From Maricaulis sp017643475 (GTDB lineage: Bacteria; Pseudomonadota; Alphaproteobacteria; Caulobacterales; Maricaulaceae), in contig NZ_CP138920.1 in NCBI RefSeq assembly GCF_047123815.1, positions 62,001 through 126,000 on the forward strand: DNA of 64,000 bases, in the 5' to 3' direction. Of this stretch, positions 17,341 to 26,575 are shown one piece after another. The notes under the pieces were generated by a model. It saw only the letters and a list, made by a program, of their open reading frames with translations, was not told the origin of the DNA and searched no databases. The stretch's first letter is position 1; the number at the start of each line of letters is the position of its first letter. The position numbers and the translations under genes were made by a program.

Positions 17341-18570
17341 ATGACCCTCGACGAGATCAACGCGCTTGATGCCACCGATCCGCTGCGCGAGATGCGCGAC
17401 CTGTTCACCATTCCTGATGGCGTGATCTATCTGGACGGTAATTCGCTGGGTGTCCTGCCCAAGGCGACGCCTGACGCGATGAGCGACATGATCCACCGCC
17501 AGTGGGGCCAGGATCTCATTCGCTCCTGGAACAGCAATGACTGGATCAATGCGCCCCGTCGCCTGGGTGACAAGATCGGAAGCCTGATCGGCGCGGCGCC
17601 CGGTCAGGTCGTTGCAGCCGATTCCACATCCGTAAACGTATTCAAGGCACTGTCTGCAGCTTCTCAACTCAACTCTGACAAGTCGGCTTTGCTTTCCGAG
17701 ACCGGGAATTTTCCGACAGACGCCTACATGATGGAGGGGCTTGCGAGCGCCTCCGGTCGTCAGCTCAGTGCCGAGCTGGTCGAACGTTCGCAAATTCTGG
17801 AGCGTCTCACAAAGGGGGATGTTGCCGCCCTGCTCCTCACCCAGACGCATTACAAGACCGGTGCGCTCTGGGACATGGCAGAGGTTACACGCCGCGCCCA
17901 CGACGTTGACGCCCTGGTGATCTGGGATCTCAGCCATTCCGCCGGAGCCCTGCCTGTCGAGCTGGATGCCTGCAACGCCGATTTCGCCGTCGGGTGTGGC
18001 TATAAATACCTCAATGGCGGCCCTGGTGCGCCCGCCTTCATCTATGTGGCAGAGCGTCATCAGGGCAAGGTCATGCCCGCGCTTTCCGGATGGATGGGCC
18101 ATGCGGCGCCGTTCGCCTTCGACGACCGCTACGATGCCGGCAAGGGCATTGACCGGTTTCTGTGCGGCACTCCGGGGATTCTCGGCATGTGTGCGCTGGA
18201 AGTCGGGCTGGATATCTTCGCGGACGTCGACATGGCCGCCCTGCGCAGGAAATCACAAATGCTGGGCGACCTCTTTATCAAGCTGGTTGAGGAAAACACG
18301 TCCGGTTTCGAACTGGCCTCACCGCGTGTCGCTGAACACAGAGGCAGCCAGGTGTCGATCCGTCATCGCGACGGATACGCGATCATGCAGGCGCTGATCG
18401 ATCGCGGCGTCATTGGTGATTTCCGTGCTCCGGACATCCTGCGGTTCGGCTTCACCCCGCTCTACACCCGCTACAGCGATGTCTGGACGGCGGTTTCCGA
18501 GCTCGCCGATGTGATGAACACGAATAGCTGGAAGGACGAGAAATATACCGTCCGCGCCGCCGTGACCTAG
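17341..18570 (+). CDS. kynU: Kynureninase
   Basis: PLP enzyme that splits kynurenine into anthranilate and L-alanine. The protein has 409 residues with the family N-terminus (FTIPDGVIYLDGNSLGVLPK) and W-x-N substrate region (SWNSNDWINAPRRLGD). The PLP Asp region is VIWDLSHSAGALP, and the Schiff-base Lys is at about residue 222 in GCGYKYLNGGPGAPAF. No kynurenine monooxygenase is encoded nearby, so the pathway goes to anthranilate rather than 3-hydroxyanthranilate/NAD. The following genes consume anthranilate as its CoA thioester. Confidence 0.97.
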   Translation: MTLDEINALDATDPLREMRDLFTIPDGVIYLDGNSLGVLPKATPDAMSDMIHRQWGQDLIRSWNSNDWINAPRRLGDKIGSLIGAAPGQVVAADSTSVNVFKALSAASQLNSDKSALLSETGNFPTDAYMMEGLASASGRQLSAELVERSQILERLTKGDVAALLLTQTHYKTGALWDMAEVTRRAHDVDALVIWDLSHSAGALPVELDACNADFAVGCGYKYLNGGPGAPAFIYVAERHQGKVMPALSGWMGHAAPFAFDDRYDAGKGIDRFLCGTPGILGMCALEVGLDIFADVDMAALRRKSQMLGDLFIKLVEENTSGFELASPRVAEHRGSQVSIRHRDGYAIMQALIDRGVIGDFRAPDILRFGFTPLYTRYSDVWTAVSELADVMNTNSWKDEKYTVRAAVT

Positions 18571-18579
18571 GAGACGATG

Positions 18580-20664
18580 ATGAGCCCTGTTTCCACCCGA
18601 AAAACCGGTTCTGTCCTGGTCATCACCATCGATCACCCGCCGGTCAACGCACTCTCGCATTCCGTTCGCGAGGGCATAGTAAGCGCACTCAACTCGGCAC
18701 CGGCGAGTACGAATGCTGCGGTATTGCAATGTGCCGGACGAACCTTCTTTTCAGGCGCAGATATCTCCGAGTTCGGCAAACCGCCCCAGGCGCCCAGCCT
18801 CGCTGACGCGATCTCAGCCCTGGAAAACGCGCCCTTCCCAGTTGTTGCAGCTATTCACGGCCAGGCGCTGGGTGGCGGTCTGGAGATCGCTCTGGGCTGT
18901 GATTACCGGGTGATGGATGCGCGTGCAAAAGCCGGGCTTCCCGAGGTCAATCTGGGTCTGATCCCCGGCGCGGGCGGCACGCAACGTCTGCCCCGTATTG
19001 CTGGTATGGCACTTAGCCTGGAAATGGCCAGCCAGGGCAAACCAATCACAGCGGCCAAGGCCCTGGAAGCCGGGATCGCCGATGCAATTGCAAGCGATGA
19101 CCTTGCCAGCTCCGCGCTTGATTTTGCGAAAAGCAAAACCCGCAACGACAAACGCTCCACAGGTGCGCTTCCCAATCCTGAGCAAGATCAGTCGGCGCTG
19201 GACCACTGGCGCGCCCATGCGGGCAAACGCCAGCGCGGTCAAAAGGCCCCGCTCGCGGCAATCGATGCCGTCGAAGCCAGTGGCACGCTGGACATCCAGG
19301 CCGGCTTGAAAAAGGAGCGCGAACTGTTCGTTGAGCGCATGTCGGACACGCAGTCCGCTGCCATGCGCCATCTCTTCTTCGCCGAGCGTAAATCCGCCAA
19401 ACTTCCCGGCGTCGCTGCAGAGCCCCGCAAACTCGAACGCGCGGCCGTCATCGGCAGTGGCACAATGGGAGTCGGCATAGCCGCTTCGCTCCTTTCTGCG
19501 GGCCTGTCTGTCAAGCTGCTGGACATGTCAGACCAGGCCCTGCAGGCCGGTTACAATCGCATCAAGGGCATTTTCCAGAATGACGTTGCCAAGGGGCGGT
19601 TGAGTGAAACTGCCTGCTCGGCAGTTCTGCAGCGTCTGACCGCCACCACGAAGTACGCAGACCTTTCGGACTGTGAAATCGTCATCGAGGCCGTGTTCGA
19701 AGATATCGAAATCAAGCACAAGGTCTTCGCCCAGTTGACGGAAGCGGTGAGCGAGAAGGCCATCCTGGCAACCAACACATCCTATCTCGATGTAGACGCG
19801 ATAGCAGATCGCGTCCCCAATCCAGAACGCGTTCTGGGCCTCCATTTTTTCTCACCCGCGCACATCATGCGACTTCTCGAGGTTGTGCGTGGCGCGAAGA
19901 CGGATCCGTCCGTCCTGGCCACTGCCATGTTGCTGGGCAAGCGTATGCGCAAGGTCGCGGCAGTTTCCGGTGTTTGCCATGGCTTCATCGGCAATCGCAT
20001 GCTGTCCTGCTACGGGCGCGAGGCCGGGCTGATGCTTCTGGAGGGGGCTTCACACCGCCAGATCGACAAGGCCCTCACCGATTTCGGCATGCCGATGGGG
20101 CCCTTCACCATGGGTGATATGGCGGGCCTCGATATCGGCTACATGAACCGGCAGAAGCTTGACCCGGAGAGTTTTGAGCAGCGGGCTTTTCTCATCCATG
20201 ACCGTCTGGTCGAGATGGGGCGCAAGGGCCAGAAAACCGGCGCGGGCTTCTATCGCTATGAAAGGGGCAATCGCGCACCGCTGGATGACGAAGCACTTGA
20301 CGAAATTCTGGCCACGGCACGCTCGGAACAGGGCGTCACTCTGCGTGAGGTAGATGATGGTGAGATCGTCGATCGCTGCATGCTCGCGCTGATCAACGAA
20401 GGTGCGAAAATCCTCGACGAAGGGATCGCGTGGCGTGGCAGTGATGTCGACGTGGTCTACGCCAATGGCTACGGCTTCCCGCGTTATCGCGGTGGTCCGA
20501 TGTTCCACGCCGACACGATCGGCCTAGACAAGGTACTTGCCGGTATTCGTTCCAATGCCGAACGCTTCGGAGCGCGCTGGTGGACACCTTCGGATCTGCT
20601 GGTCCGGCTTGCGGAAACGGGTGGTCGCCTTTCCGCTCATGAAATCAACACAGGAGCCGCGTGA
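18580..20664 (+). CDS. Bifunctional enoyl-CoA hydratase / 3-hydroxyacyl-CoA dehydrogenase (FadJ/FadB-like)
   Basis: 694 residues. The N-terminal crotonase domain (1-180) has both acidic catalytic regions (LGGGLEIALGCDYRV; GLPEVNLGLIPGAGGTQRLPR). The Rossmann domain starts at about 290 (AVIGSGTMGVGIAASLL), with catalytic His in LHFFSPAHIMRLLEVV, and two helical 3HCDH domains follow. ATG 18580 is preferred over ATG 18577 because the AGGAG overlapping the kynU stop lies 6 nt upstream. In this operon it probably works on ring-opened CoA thioesters from anthraniloyl-CoA. No partner thiolase is encoded in the run. Confidence 0.92.
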   Translation: MSPVSTRKTGSVLVITIDHPPVNALSHSVREGIVSALNSAPASTNAAVLQCAGRTFFSGADISEFGKPPQAPSLADAISALENAPFPVVAAIHGQALGGGLEIALGCDYRVMDARAKAGLPEVNLGLIPGAGGTQRLPRIAGMALSLEMASQGKPITAAKALEAGIADAIASDDLASSALDFAKSKTRNDKRSTGALPNPEQDQSALDHWRAHAGKRQRGQKAPLAAIDAVEASGTLDIQAGLKKERELFVERMSDTQSAAMRHLFFAERKSAKLPGVAAEPRKLERAAVIGSGTMGVGIAASLLSAGLSVKLLDMSDQALQAGYNRIKGIFQNDVAKGRLSETACSAVLQRLTATTKYADLSDCEIVIEAVFEDIEIKHKVFAQLTEAVSEKAILATNTSYLDVDAIADRVPNPERVLGLHFFSPAHIMRLLEVVRGAKTDPSVLATAMLLGKRMRKVAAVSGVCHGFIGNRMLSCYGREAGLMLLEGASHRQIDKALTDFGMPMGPFTMGDMAGLDIGYMNRQKLDPESFEQRAFLIHDRLVEMGRKGQKTGAGFYRYERGNRAPLDDEALDEILATARSEQGVTLREVDDGEIVDRCMLALINEGAKILDEGIAWRGSDVDVVYANGYGFPRYRGGPMFHADTIGLDKVLAGIRSNAERFGARWWTPSDLLVRLAETGGRLSAHEINTGAA

Positions 20665-22958
20665 TGAAGATTGCTTGCCTGGGCGGTGGTCCCGCCGGCC
20701 TCTACTTCGCAATTTCCATGAAGCTGCGCGATCCCGATTGCGAGATCGACGTCTATGAGCGTAACAAGCCAGGGGACACTTTTGGCTGGGGCGTGGTCTT
20801 TTCCGATCAGACCATGGAAAACCTGGAAGGCAATGACCCGATCAGCGCAGCATCCATTGGCGACAGTCTTGCCCACTGGGATGATATCGACGTGCATTTC
20901 GGTGGCAGTGTCGAGACGTCTACGGGGCACGGGTTCTGCGGCATCGGGCGCAAGCACCTGCTGAACATACTCCAGGACAGGGCTCGTGAGCTGGACATCA
21001 ATCTGCACTTCGAAGTCGAGATCGAACCGGGTCTGGATCAATTCTCCGACGCCGACATCATCATCGCCTCAGACGGCCTCAACTCGAAGATCCGCAACAC
21101 CTACGCCGATGTTTTCAAGCCGGATATCGAGGTTCGTCAGAACAAGTTCATCTGGCTTGGCACAAACAAGGTGTTTGAGGCCTTCACCTTCATCTTCACC
21201 GAAACCGAACATGGATGGGTCTGGGCGCACGCCTATCGTTTTGACGACGAAACCTCGACCTTCATCGTGGAATGCGAACCGGAGACCTGGGAAAAGCTGG
21301 GGTTTGACCAGCTCGACAAGGAGGAGACCTGTCGCAAGTGCGAAGCGCTCTTTGCGGACTGGCTGGACGGTAATGAGCTCATGTCTAATGCCCGCCATCT
21401 GCGCGGCTCGGCCTGGCTGAATTTCCCGCGTGTTCTGTGTGAGACCTGGATCCATGACAATGTGATCCTGCTGGGTGACGCAGCTCACACGGCCCACTTC
21501 TCGATTGGTTCAGGCACAAAGCTGGCATTCGAGGACGCCATCATGCTGGCGGACGTTCTGACCTCGACCGAGAAACCGCTCGCCGAAGGCCTACATGACT
21601 ACCAGGAAGCGCGAAAGGTCGAGGTTCTCAAACTCCAGAGCGCAGCGCGCAATTCCACCGAATGGTTCGAACATCTCGACCGCTATCTCGGTTTCGAACC
21701 CAAGCAGTTTGCCTATTCCCTGCTCACCCGCTCCCAGCGCATCAGCCACGAGAACCTTCGCCTGCGTGACGAGAAATGGCTCGGCAGCGTAGAGAGCTGG
21801 TTTGCCAAAACGGCCACAAAAAAAGCCGACACCCCGTCGCGCCCGCCAATGTTTGCGCCATTCGAGCTGCGCGACATGCGGCTGGAAAACCGCGTCGTGG
21901 TTTCACCCATGTGCATGTATTCCGCTGCGGAAGGAACGCCCAACGCTTTCCACAAGGCTCACTATGGCGCTCGCTGCATGGGAGGGGCCGGACTGGTCTA
22001 TACCGAAATGACGGATGTCAGCGCCGACGCGCGCATCACGCCGGGCTGCGCCGGACTCTACACCGATGAACATGTTGCGGCTTGGCGTGAAATCACCGAC
22101 TTCGCCCACAGCCGCAGCAGCGCCAAAATGGCTATCCAGCTCAGTCATGCCGGTCGCAAGGGCTCCACCCGTATCGGCTGGGAAGGCTATGACCTGCCGC
22201 TCGAAAGCGGAAACTGGGAGATCATCGCCCCCTCTCCGATCGCCTGGTCAGACGGCAACCAGATCCCGCGAGAGATGACCCGTGCCGACATGCATGCCGT
22301 CAAGGCGGATTTTGTTGCAGCGACAAGGCGCGCTCTGGAGGCCGGTTTCGATCTGGTCGAGCTTCACTGTGCCCACGGCTATCTGCTCTCCAGCTTCATC
22401 ACACCAATCTCAAACCAGCGCACCGACGAATACGGCGGATCGCTCGACAATCGAATCAAGTTTCCGCTGGAAGTCTTTGAAGCGATGCGCAATGTCTGGC
22501 CATCAGACAAGCCGATGGCGATCCGTCTGTCAGCCACTGACTGGCTCGGTGAAGACGGCATTACCGGCGATGACACGGTGCGTATTTCCCAGGCCTTTAT
22601 AGAGGCTGGCGCCGATCTGATCGATGTGTCTGCCGGCCAGACCAGCCCGCTCGCACGTCCGGTCTACGGACGCATGTTCCAGACACCGTTCTCTGATCAG
22701 ATCCGCAACACACTTGGCTGCGCCACCATGGCGGTTGGCAATATCTTTGAACCCGATCACGTCAATTCGATCCTCGCGGCCGGCCGGGCCGACCTGGTCG
22801 CCCTCGCCCGCCCGCATCTGGCGGACCCGAACTGGACTCTGCGCGCCGCCGCGGAACTCGGTTATCGCGGCGTTACCGCACCCAACCCCTATGTCGCCGG
22901 CTTTGAACAGCTTGGCCGCAATCTCAAAAAAGCCCAGGAAATGGAGCAACGCGCATGA
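20664..22958 (+). CDS. abmA: 2-aminobenzoyl-CoA monooxygenase/reductase (fused FAD hydroxylase and old-yellow-enzyme reductase)
   Basis: 764-residue fusion. The N-terminal half (1-385) is a class A flavoprotein monooxygenase: GGGPAGLYFAIS at 7-18 and the FAD motif LLGDAAHTAHFSIGSGTKLAFEDA. The C-terminal half (about 395-764) is an NADH:flavin oxidoreductase: FAPFELRDMRLENRVVVSPM, QLSHAGRKGS, HCAHGYLLSSFITP, NQRTDEYGGSLDNR. This architecture is shared by salicylyl-CoA 5-hydroxylase and by the aminobenzoyl-CoA monooxygenase/reductase of Azoarcus evansii, which hydroxylates and then reduces the ring. Upstream kynureninase and a downstream aminobenzoate-type CoA ligase point to 2-aminobenzoyl-CoA. 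The ATG shares an A with the previous stop (TGATG). Confidence 0.85.
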   Translation: MKIACLGGGPAGLYFAISMKLRDPDCEIDVYERNKPGDTFGWGVVFSDQTMENLEGNDPISAASIGDSLAHWDDIDVHFGGSVETSTGHGFCGIGRKHLLNILQDRARELDINLHFEVEIEPGLDQFSDADIIIASDGLNSKIRNTYADVFKPDIEVRQNKFIWLGTNKVFEAFTFIFTETEHGWVWAHAYRFDDETSTFIVECEPETWEKLGFDQLDKEETCRKCEALFADWLDGNELMSNARHLRGSAWLNFPRVLCETWIHDNVILLGDAAHTAHFSIGSGTKLAFEDAIMLADVLTSTEKPLAEGLHDYQEARKVEVLKLQSAARNSTEWFEHLDRYLGFEPKQFAYSLLTRSQRISHENLRLRDEKWLGSVESWFAKTATKKADTPSRPPMFAPFELRDMRLENRVVVSPMCMYSAAEGTPNAFHKAHYGARCMGGAGLVYTEMTDVSADARITPGCAGLYTDEHVAAWREITDFAHSRSSAKMAIQLSHAGRKGSTRIGWEGYDLPLESGNWEIIAPSPIAWSDGNQIPREMTRADMHAVKADFVAATRRALEAGFDLVELHCAHGYLLSSFITPISNQRTDEYGGSLDNRIKFPLEVFEAMRNVWPSDKPMAIRLSATDWLGEDGITGDDTVRISQAFIEAGADLIDVSAGQTSPLARPVYGRMFQTPFSDQIRNTLGCATMAVGNIFEPDHVNSILAAGRADLVALARPHLADPNWTLRAAAELGYRGVTAPNPYVAGFEQLGRNLKKAQEMEQRA

Positions 22959-23713
22959 GCACGCTAAACGGACGCACAGCCGTCATCACAGGTGGCGGAA
23001 CCGGTATCGGTGTCGCCTGTGCCAAGGGTCTCGCTGCCCAGGGCGCCAGGGTCATTCTGATGGCCCGCAATCTGGAACGTCTCGAAGCCGCCGCTGCTGA
23101 AATCGATGGCGCAAAGGCGATCAAGGTCGATGTCACCGATGATGCCAGCGTCGCCCAGGCCTTTGGTTCTGCCATGGCAGATGGCCCGGTGGACATCCTC
23201 GTCAACAATGCCGGTATCGCTGCAGCATCCGCCTTCCACAAGACCTCGCTGGAAGAGTGGCGGCGCATCCAGGCCGTTAATGTCGAAGGCCTGTTTCGCT
23301 GCACCCAGGCTGTTATCGGCGAAATGATGCGTTCCGACTATGCGCGGATCGTCAACATCGCCTCGATCGCAGGTCTGCGTGGTGGCGCCTATATTGGTCC
23401 CTATGTCGCCTCAAAACACGCTGTCGTCGGCCTGACCAAGTCCCTGTCGCTGGAATATGCAAAGACCAACATGACCGTGAACGCGGTCTGCCCGGGTTAT
23501 GTAGACACAGCGATTGTCGACAATTCCGTCGCCAACATCATGGAGAAGACCGGCCGTTCCCGCGACGAGGCCCTGGCCGAACTAACGAAGAACAACCCCC
23601 AGGGGCGTCTGATCCGGCCCGAGGAAGTTGCGGAAATGGTCACCTGGCTTTGCTCTCCACTCAGCGCGTCCGTTTCCGGTCAAGCCATCATGATAGCCGG
23701 CGGCGCAATCTAG
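22955..23713 (+). CDS. SDR-family oxidoreductase, probable 3-hydroxyacyl-CoA dehydrogenase of the aminobenzoyl-CoA route
   Basis: 252-residue classical short-chain dehydrogenase. The NAD(P) motif is TGGGTGIG at 12-19, with NNAG (LVNNAGIA), catalytic Ser in IVNIASIAGL, and YxxxK (YVASK) at about 151-155; the C-terminus is a standard SGQAIMIAGG. The start overlaps abmA by ATGA. SDRs are found in the A. evansii aminobenzoate clusters, so oxidation of an alicyclic or ring-opened hydroxyacyl-CoA is the likely job, but the substrate is inferred from position only. Confidence 0.85.
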   Translation: MSTLNGRTAVITGGGTGIGVACAKGLAAQGARVILMARNLERLEAAAAEIDGAKAIKVDVTDDASVAQAFGSAMADGPVDILVNNAGIAAASAFHKTSLEEWRRIQAVNVEGLFRCTQAVIGEMMRSDYARIVNIASIAGLRGGAYIGPYVASKHAVVGLTKSLSLEYAKTNMTVNAVCPGYVDTAIVDNSVANIMEKTGRSRDEALAELTKNNPQGRLIRPEEVAEMVTWLCSPLSASVSGQAIMIAGGAI

Positions 23714-24198
23714 TGTCGCTCGCGGCAACTCATACCCCCGCGGCTCCGCAACAACATCTTCGCCTCTGGCTGCGTCTCTATCGTACGGTCGGCCTGATTG
23801 AACGCGAGATCCGCGCTCGCCTGACCCGTGAGTACAACGTCAGCCTGGCTCGGTTTGACCTGATGTCTGCCCTGGAACGCGCGGATGGCCCGTTGACCAT
23901 GGGCCAGCTCTCCGAGCGCCTTTTGGTAAGCAACGGCAATGTCACCGGCCTGATCACGCGTCTGGTCGAGGATGATTGGGTGACCCGCACGCCTCTGCCC
24001 AACGATCGCCGCAGCTATCACATCGAAACCACCGAAAAGGGCCGCGAATGTTTTGCCCAAATCGCCACGGCTCATGCCGCCTGGGTTGATGAACTGCTGA
24101 ACGCCGTACCGGCCGACATTGCCGAGGCACTCAGCGAAAATCTCGACCACATCCTGCATTCACCCCGTTTCAAGTCCGGAGACCACCGTGCGCCTTGA
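23713..24198 (+). CDS. MarR-family transcriptional regulator of the tryptophan/anthranilate operon
   Basis: 161 residues from GTG 23713, whose first base is the last base of the SDR stop (TAGTG). The winged helix is clear: SAL-ERADGPLTMGQLSERLLVSNGNVTGLITRLVEDDWVTRTPLPNDRRSYHIETTEKG, with the D-R-R wing motif. MarR proteins in aryl-CoA pathways often bind the CoA thioester and then release DNA; anthraniloyl-CoA is the natural candidate here. Its 3' end overlaps the next gene by 11 bp. A palindrome near the kynA promoter may be its operator. Confidence 0.9.
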   Translation: MSLAATHTPAAPQQHLRLWLRLYRTVGLIEREIRARLTREYNVSLARFDLMSALERADGPLTMGQLSERLLVSNGNVTGLITRLVEDDWVTRTPLPNDRRSYHIETTEKGRECFAQIATAHAAWVDELLNAVPADIAEALSENLDHILHSPRFKSGDHRAP

Positions 24199-25003
24199 TC
24201 CAGCAAACTACACACCTGAACACTTCCTCTGGCAGTTCGAGGACGGCATTGGCCGCATCACCCTCAATCGCCCTGAACGCAAGAATCCGCTGACTTTCGA
24301 GAGTTATGCCGAGCTGCGCGATTTCCTGCGTGACCTCTGCTATGTGCCGGATGTGAAGGTGCTGGTCTTTTCCGGTGCCGGCGAGAATTTCTGTTCCGGC
24401 GGTGATGTGCACGAAATCATCGGACCGCTGGTCCAGATGGATATGCCTGGATTGCTCGATTTCACTCGCATGACCGGCGATCTCGTCAAGGCGATGCGGG
24501 ACTGCCCGCAACCCATAATCGCCGCCATCGATGGTATCTGTGTTGGGGCAGGTGCGATTATCGCCATGTCCTCTGACCTGCGCATTTCAACACCGCGTTC
24601 CAAGACCGCATTCCTGTTCAACCGTGTGGGCCTGGCGGGCTGTGATATGGGCGCCTGCGCGATCCTGCCGCGCATCATCGGCCAGGGCCGCGCGTCCGAA
24701 CTGCTCTATTTCGGTCGCTCGATGAGCGCGGAAGAAGGCGAACGTTGGGGCTTCTTCAATTCGATCGTCGAACCCGATGCATTGATGGAAAAGGCGCTGG
24801 ACTGGGCAAAACGCATCCGTACAGGCCCGACCTTTGCCAATGCCATGACCAAGAACCAGCTCAACACAGAGTGGGATATGAGCCTGCACACGGCCATCGA
24901 GGCGGAAGCCCAGGCCCAGGCGATCTGCATGAAGACCAAGGACTTCGAACGCGCCTATCGTGCCTTCGTGGCCAAGGAAAAACCGGTTTTCGAGGGCGAC
25001 TGA
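24188..25003 (+). CDS. Enoyl-CoA hydratase/isomerase family protein
   Basis: 271 residues from GTG 24188, with CCGGAGA just upstream; the start lies inside the end of the MarR gene. The crotonase fold is evident: GIGRITLNRPERKNPLTF, oxyanion loops FSGAGENFCSGGDVHE and AIDGICVGAGAIIAMSSDLRI, and the helix-rich C-terminus. The usual first catalytic Glu position lies in an unusual GAGAIIAMS context and the second region reads FNRVGLAGCDMGACAILPRIIG, so hydration or an isomerase/ring-hydrolase type reaction are both open. It probably acts on an intermediate after the aminobenzoyl-CoA monooxygenase. Confidence 0.88.
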   Translation: MRLDPANYTPEHFLWQFEDGIGRITLNRPERKNPLTFESYAELRDFLRDLCYVPDVKVLVFSGAGENFCSGGDVHEIIGPLVQMDMPGLLDFTRMTGDLVKAMRDCPQPIIAAIDGICVGAGAIIAMSSDLRISTPRSKTAFLFNRVGLAGCDMGACAILPRIIGQGRASELLYFGRSMSAEEGERWGFFNSIVEPDALMEKALDWAKRIRTGPTFANAMTKNQLNTEWDMSLHTAIEAEAQAQAICMKTKDFERAYRAFVAKEKPVFEGD

Positions 25004-25004
25004 C

Positions 25005-26168
25005 ATGGCAGATCGTTCCTATCTCGACTGGCCTTTTCTGGACGACAAACACCGCCGGCTTGCGGCGGAGATCGAAACCTGGGCCAACGACCGCTTCGGC
25101 GATGACGGGTTTCACGATCATGCCGATGTCGATGCTGACTGCCGAGCTATCCTGAAAGACCTTGCTGCAGCCGGGTGGACCGCTCATTCGGTCCCGGTCA
25201 ATACGGACCGCCTGGACGTACGCACGCTCTGCCTGATCCGCGAACACCTGGCTTATCGATCAGGCCTCGCGGATTTCGTCTTTGCCATGCAGGGTTTGGG
25301 GTCCGGCGCAATCTCGTTGTTCGGGACACCGGAGCAACGCCAGCGCTATCTGCGCAAAGTAGCAGCCGGTGAGTTCTGCGCCGCCTTCGCGCTCACCGAA
25401 CCGGAAGCAGGATCGGACGTCGCCAACCTCGCGACAACTGCCGAGCTGGTCGATGGAGAATACCGGCTCAATGGCGAAAAGACCTTCATCTCCAATGGCG
25501 GAATTGCCGATTTTTACGTCGTGTTCGCCCGGACGGGTGAGGCAGAAGGCGCACGCGGCCTCAGCGCCTTCATTCTCGATGCTGACACGCCGGGGCTGGA
25601 GATTGTTGAACGTATCGACACTATCGCCCCGCACCCGCTGGCGCATTTGCGGTTCAATGATTGCCGCCTGCCCCTGGATCGTCTGATCGGCACATCTGGT
25701 CAGGGCTTCAAGATTGCCATGGCAACGCTCGACGTCTTTCGCTCCACGGTGGGCGCCGCAGCGCTGGGCTTTGCACGGCGTGCGCTTGATGAGGCCACCA
25801 GACGTTCCACGACACGTCAGCTGTTTGGGGCGGCGCTCTCCGACCTTGCCGGTGTGCAGACCCAGCTCGCCGAAATGGCACTGGGTATCGATACCAGCGC
25901 CCTTCTCATCTATCGCGGTGGCTGGGCCAAGGATAACGGCGCAGAGCGCATCACCCGCGAAGCCGCCATGTCAAAGCTGCACGCGACCGAAACCGCCCAA
26001 CAGGCAATCGACATGGCTGTGCAGATCTTTGGCGGCCTGGGTGTCACCAAGGGGTCGGTTCCCGAAGCCCTCTATCGCGAGATCCGGGCCCTGCGCATCT
26101 ATGAAGGCGCCTCGGAGGTCCAGAAACTCGTTATTGCCCGCGCACACCTGTCCGGAGCGAAGTCATGA
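25005..26168 (+). CDS. Acyl-CoA dehydrogenase family protein
   Basis: 387 residues from ATG 25005, one base after the previous stop. FAD and substrate signatures are present: FCAAFALTEPEAGSDVANLATTAE, GEKTFISNGGIADFYVVFART, RQLFGAALSDLAGVQ and the C-terminal IYEGASEVQKLVIARAHL, where the catalytic Glu of short-chain type ACADs is expected (YEG). It would desaturate an alicyclic or linear acyl-CoA of the pathway. It overlaps the thioesterase gene by ATGA. Confidence 0.92.
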   Translation: MADRSYLDWPFLDDKHRRLAAEIETWANDRFGDDGFHDHADVDADCRAILKDLAAAGWTAHSVPVNTDRLDVRTLCLIREHLAYRSGLADFVFAMQGLGSGAISLFGTPEQRQRYLRKVAAGEFCAAFALTEPEAGSDVANLATTAELVDGEYRLNGEKTFISNGGIADFYVVFARTGEAEGARGLSAFILDADTPGLEIVERIDTIAPHPLAHLRFNDCRLPLDRLIGTSGQGFKIAMATLDVFRSTVGAAALGFARRALDEATRRSTTRQLFGAALSDLAGVQTQLAEMALGIDTSALLIYRGGWAKDNGAERITREAAMSKLHATETAQQAIDMAVQIFGGLGVTKGSVPEALYREIRALRIYEGASEVQKLVIARAHLSGAKS

Positions 26169-26575
26169 CCTTCACACATCGGCACAAGGTCGGCTTTGCC
26201 GATGTGGACCCGGCCGGGATCGTCTTCTATCCGCGTTATTTCGAGATGATCAACGCGACCATCGAGGATTGGTTCCGCACCCTGGATTATGGCTTCGACC
26301 AGATGATCCTCAGGGATGGATACGGCGTTCCCACCGCCACCATCCAGGTTGATTTCAAGGCCCCAAGCCGACTGGACGACCTGGTCGAGCTGGAACTGAA
26401 CCTCGTCCGACTGGGGCGCAGCTCCATCGGGCTGGAGATCCGGATCAGTGCTGAGGGCGAGCTCCGCGCACTTGTCCAGCAAACCCTCGTTTTCATTCGC
26501 ATGGAAGGCAACAAGCCCGTGCGGATCCCGGACCCACTCAGGGCCCGCATCGAACGCAGCATGGAGGCAAGGTGA
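26165..26575 (+). CDS. 4-hydroxybenzoyl-CoA thioesterase family (hotdog fold)
   Basis: 136 residues. The N-terminal HKVGFADVDPAGIVFYPRYFEMI carries the catalytic Asp (residue 15) in the DPAGIVFYP context of Pseudomonas-type 4HBT enzymes. The rest is a single hotdog domain. In this operon it may rescue CoA from dead-end aryl-CoA or release a product acid. It overlaps the acyl-CoA dehydrogenase gene (ATGA) and the Rid-family gene (TGATG). Confidence 0.9.
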   Translation: MTFTHRHKVGFADVDPAGIVFYPRYFEMINATIEDWFRTLDYGFDQMILRDGYGVPTATIQVDFKAPSRLDDLVELELNLVRLGRSSIGLEIRISAEGELRALVQQTLVFIRMEGNKPVRIPDPLRARIERSMEAR

